A DNA stretch of 12,290 nucleotides, from the NCBI GenBank assembly GCA_027341315.1, contig DAIENA010000002.1:1-12290 (forward strand), read 5' to 3'. This document shows, piece after piece, positions 11,941-12,290 of the stretch; the stretch's first letter is position 1; every line of letters begins with the position of its first letter. The notes beneath the pieces were generated by a model that worked only from the letters and a program-made list of their open reading frames with translations, did not search any database and had not been told where the DNA came from. The position numbers and the translations under genes are program-made. Origin of the DNA: an archaeon. Its GTDB lineage: Archaea; Nanobdellota; Nanobdellia; Pacearchaeales; GW2011-AR1.

Positions 11941-12290
11941 CTAAATAATAAATAACCAATTAACAAGTAAGACCAAGAAAATTCCGCCCGTGATAAACGG
12001 CATTGCAGGATACATCGTTTTTTTCCTGCCGAAGACGAGAAGTCCGACGAGCGCAATTGACGCTCCGCCGACGGTAATTAATGCGGGAATCAAGCCCCAG
12101 GTTTCAAGGACGACCCCCGCCGAAAGTATCGAGTACGCAATGTCGCCTCCGCCAAGAATTGCAAGATTCACCTTTAATTTTGACTTTTTGAATTCCTTTT
12201 CAAGTTTTTCTTTGGACTTAAATTTTGTTTTGAGGAGGTTTATTTTTTCTTTTACTTTTTTTGAAGCGTACGGGATGAATAATCCCCCAA
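11941..12290 (-). CDS. Presenilin-like GxGD aspartyl intramembrane protease, C-terminal part
   Basis: The frame is open from the right edge to TAG at 11941, giving at least 115 residues; a GTG at 12171 would truncate it, but the frame continues upstream with plausible sequence (GGLFIPYASKKVKKEKINLL), so the gene is cut by the window. A basic loop rich in Lys/Glu leads to NLAILGGGDIAYSILSAGVV, the GxGD motif of helix 7 with the second catalytic Asp (codon at 12142-12144). A hydrophobic helix follows (LIPALITVGGASIALVGLLV), then KKTMYPAMPFITGG, where PAM stands in place of the usual PAL, and a last helix (IFLVLLVNWLFII). This is the layout of archaeal presenilin homologues (PSH), which cleave membrane-spanning proteins. 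The first catalytic Asp (YD motif of helix 6) should lie beyond the window. The gene is separated from the operon by 228 nt and probably unrelated to it. Confidence 0.85.
   Translation of the reverse strand, partial: GGLFIPYASKKVKEKINLLKTKFKSKEKLEKEFKKSKLKVNLAILGGGDIAYSILSAGVVLETWGLIPALITVGGASIALVGLLVFGRKKTMYPAMPFITGGIFLVLLVNWLFII

Noticed and set aside
1..12290. tRNA/rRNA genes, CRISPR arrays, insertion sequences, integrase or attachment sites
   Set aside because: Gaps between genes are all under 230 nt and none shows cloverleaf-like pairing, regularly spaced repeats, transposase frames or terminal inverted repeats.

Overview
The window looks like part of an AT-rich archaeal genome, most likely a small-genome DPANN lineage (Pacearchaeota/Woesearchaeota/Nanoarchaeota-like; this placement is inference). 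The evidence is a set of archaea-restricted families (OapA/ArvA GTPase, OapB/ArvB DUF2073, OapC/ArvC zinc ribbon, archaeal class I CCA-adding enzyme, TrmB regulator, archaeal presenilin-like protease). In addition, TATA boxes sit 25-27 nt in front of several start codons with no Shine-Dalgarno site, the pattern of archaeal leaderless transcripts. I found no tRNA, rRNA, CRISPR array or insertion sequence.

Layout. (1) 1-894, minus strand: a RelE-type toxin with a ribbon-helix-helix-like antitoxin under an apparently autoregulated promoter, followed by a 56-aa orphan protein and the start of a gene running off the left edge. (2) 1047-2642, plus: a secreted protein with a signal peptide, a dockerin-like calcium-binding pair, a transglutaminase-like Cys/His domain and a C-terminal type IX secretion sorting domain. 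That build is typical of Bacteroidota/Ignavibacteriota and is the most surprising item here. (3) 2691-5726, plus: a roughly 1000-residue glycosylation-rich surface protein with a PKD domain and a C-terminal membrane region. (4) 5765-7923, plus: the archaeal vesiculation/origin-associated trio OapA/ArvA, OapB/ArvB and OapC/ArvC, with an unfamiliar small membrane protein inserted at each internal junction. (5) 7958-9235, plus: CCA tRNA nucleotidyltransferase. (6) 9232-11712, minus: a tight five-gene operon of three orphan small proteins, a TrmB-family regulator and a cytoplasmic gluzincin-like metallopeptidase; two of the orphans share an almost identical 40-nt 5' end. (7) 11713-11940: a non-coding gap with the operon promoter and two perfect palindromes. 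(8) 11941-12290, minus: the C-terminal part of a presenilin-like GxGD aspartyl protease.

How the parts fit. Regions 2 and 3 form a cell-surface block, and region 4 probably acts at the membrane (vesicle formation in haloarchaea). Region 6 looks like a self-contained regulator-protease module of unknown trigger. Regions 1, 2 and 6 are accessory in character; regions 4, 5 and 8 are conserved archaeal functions. CpG is distributed very unevenly: dense patches alternate with CpG-poor stretches, sometimes inside one gene, suggesting mosaic ancestry or recombination.
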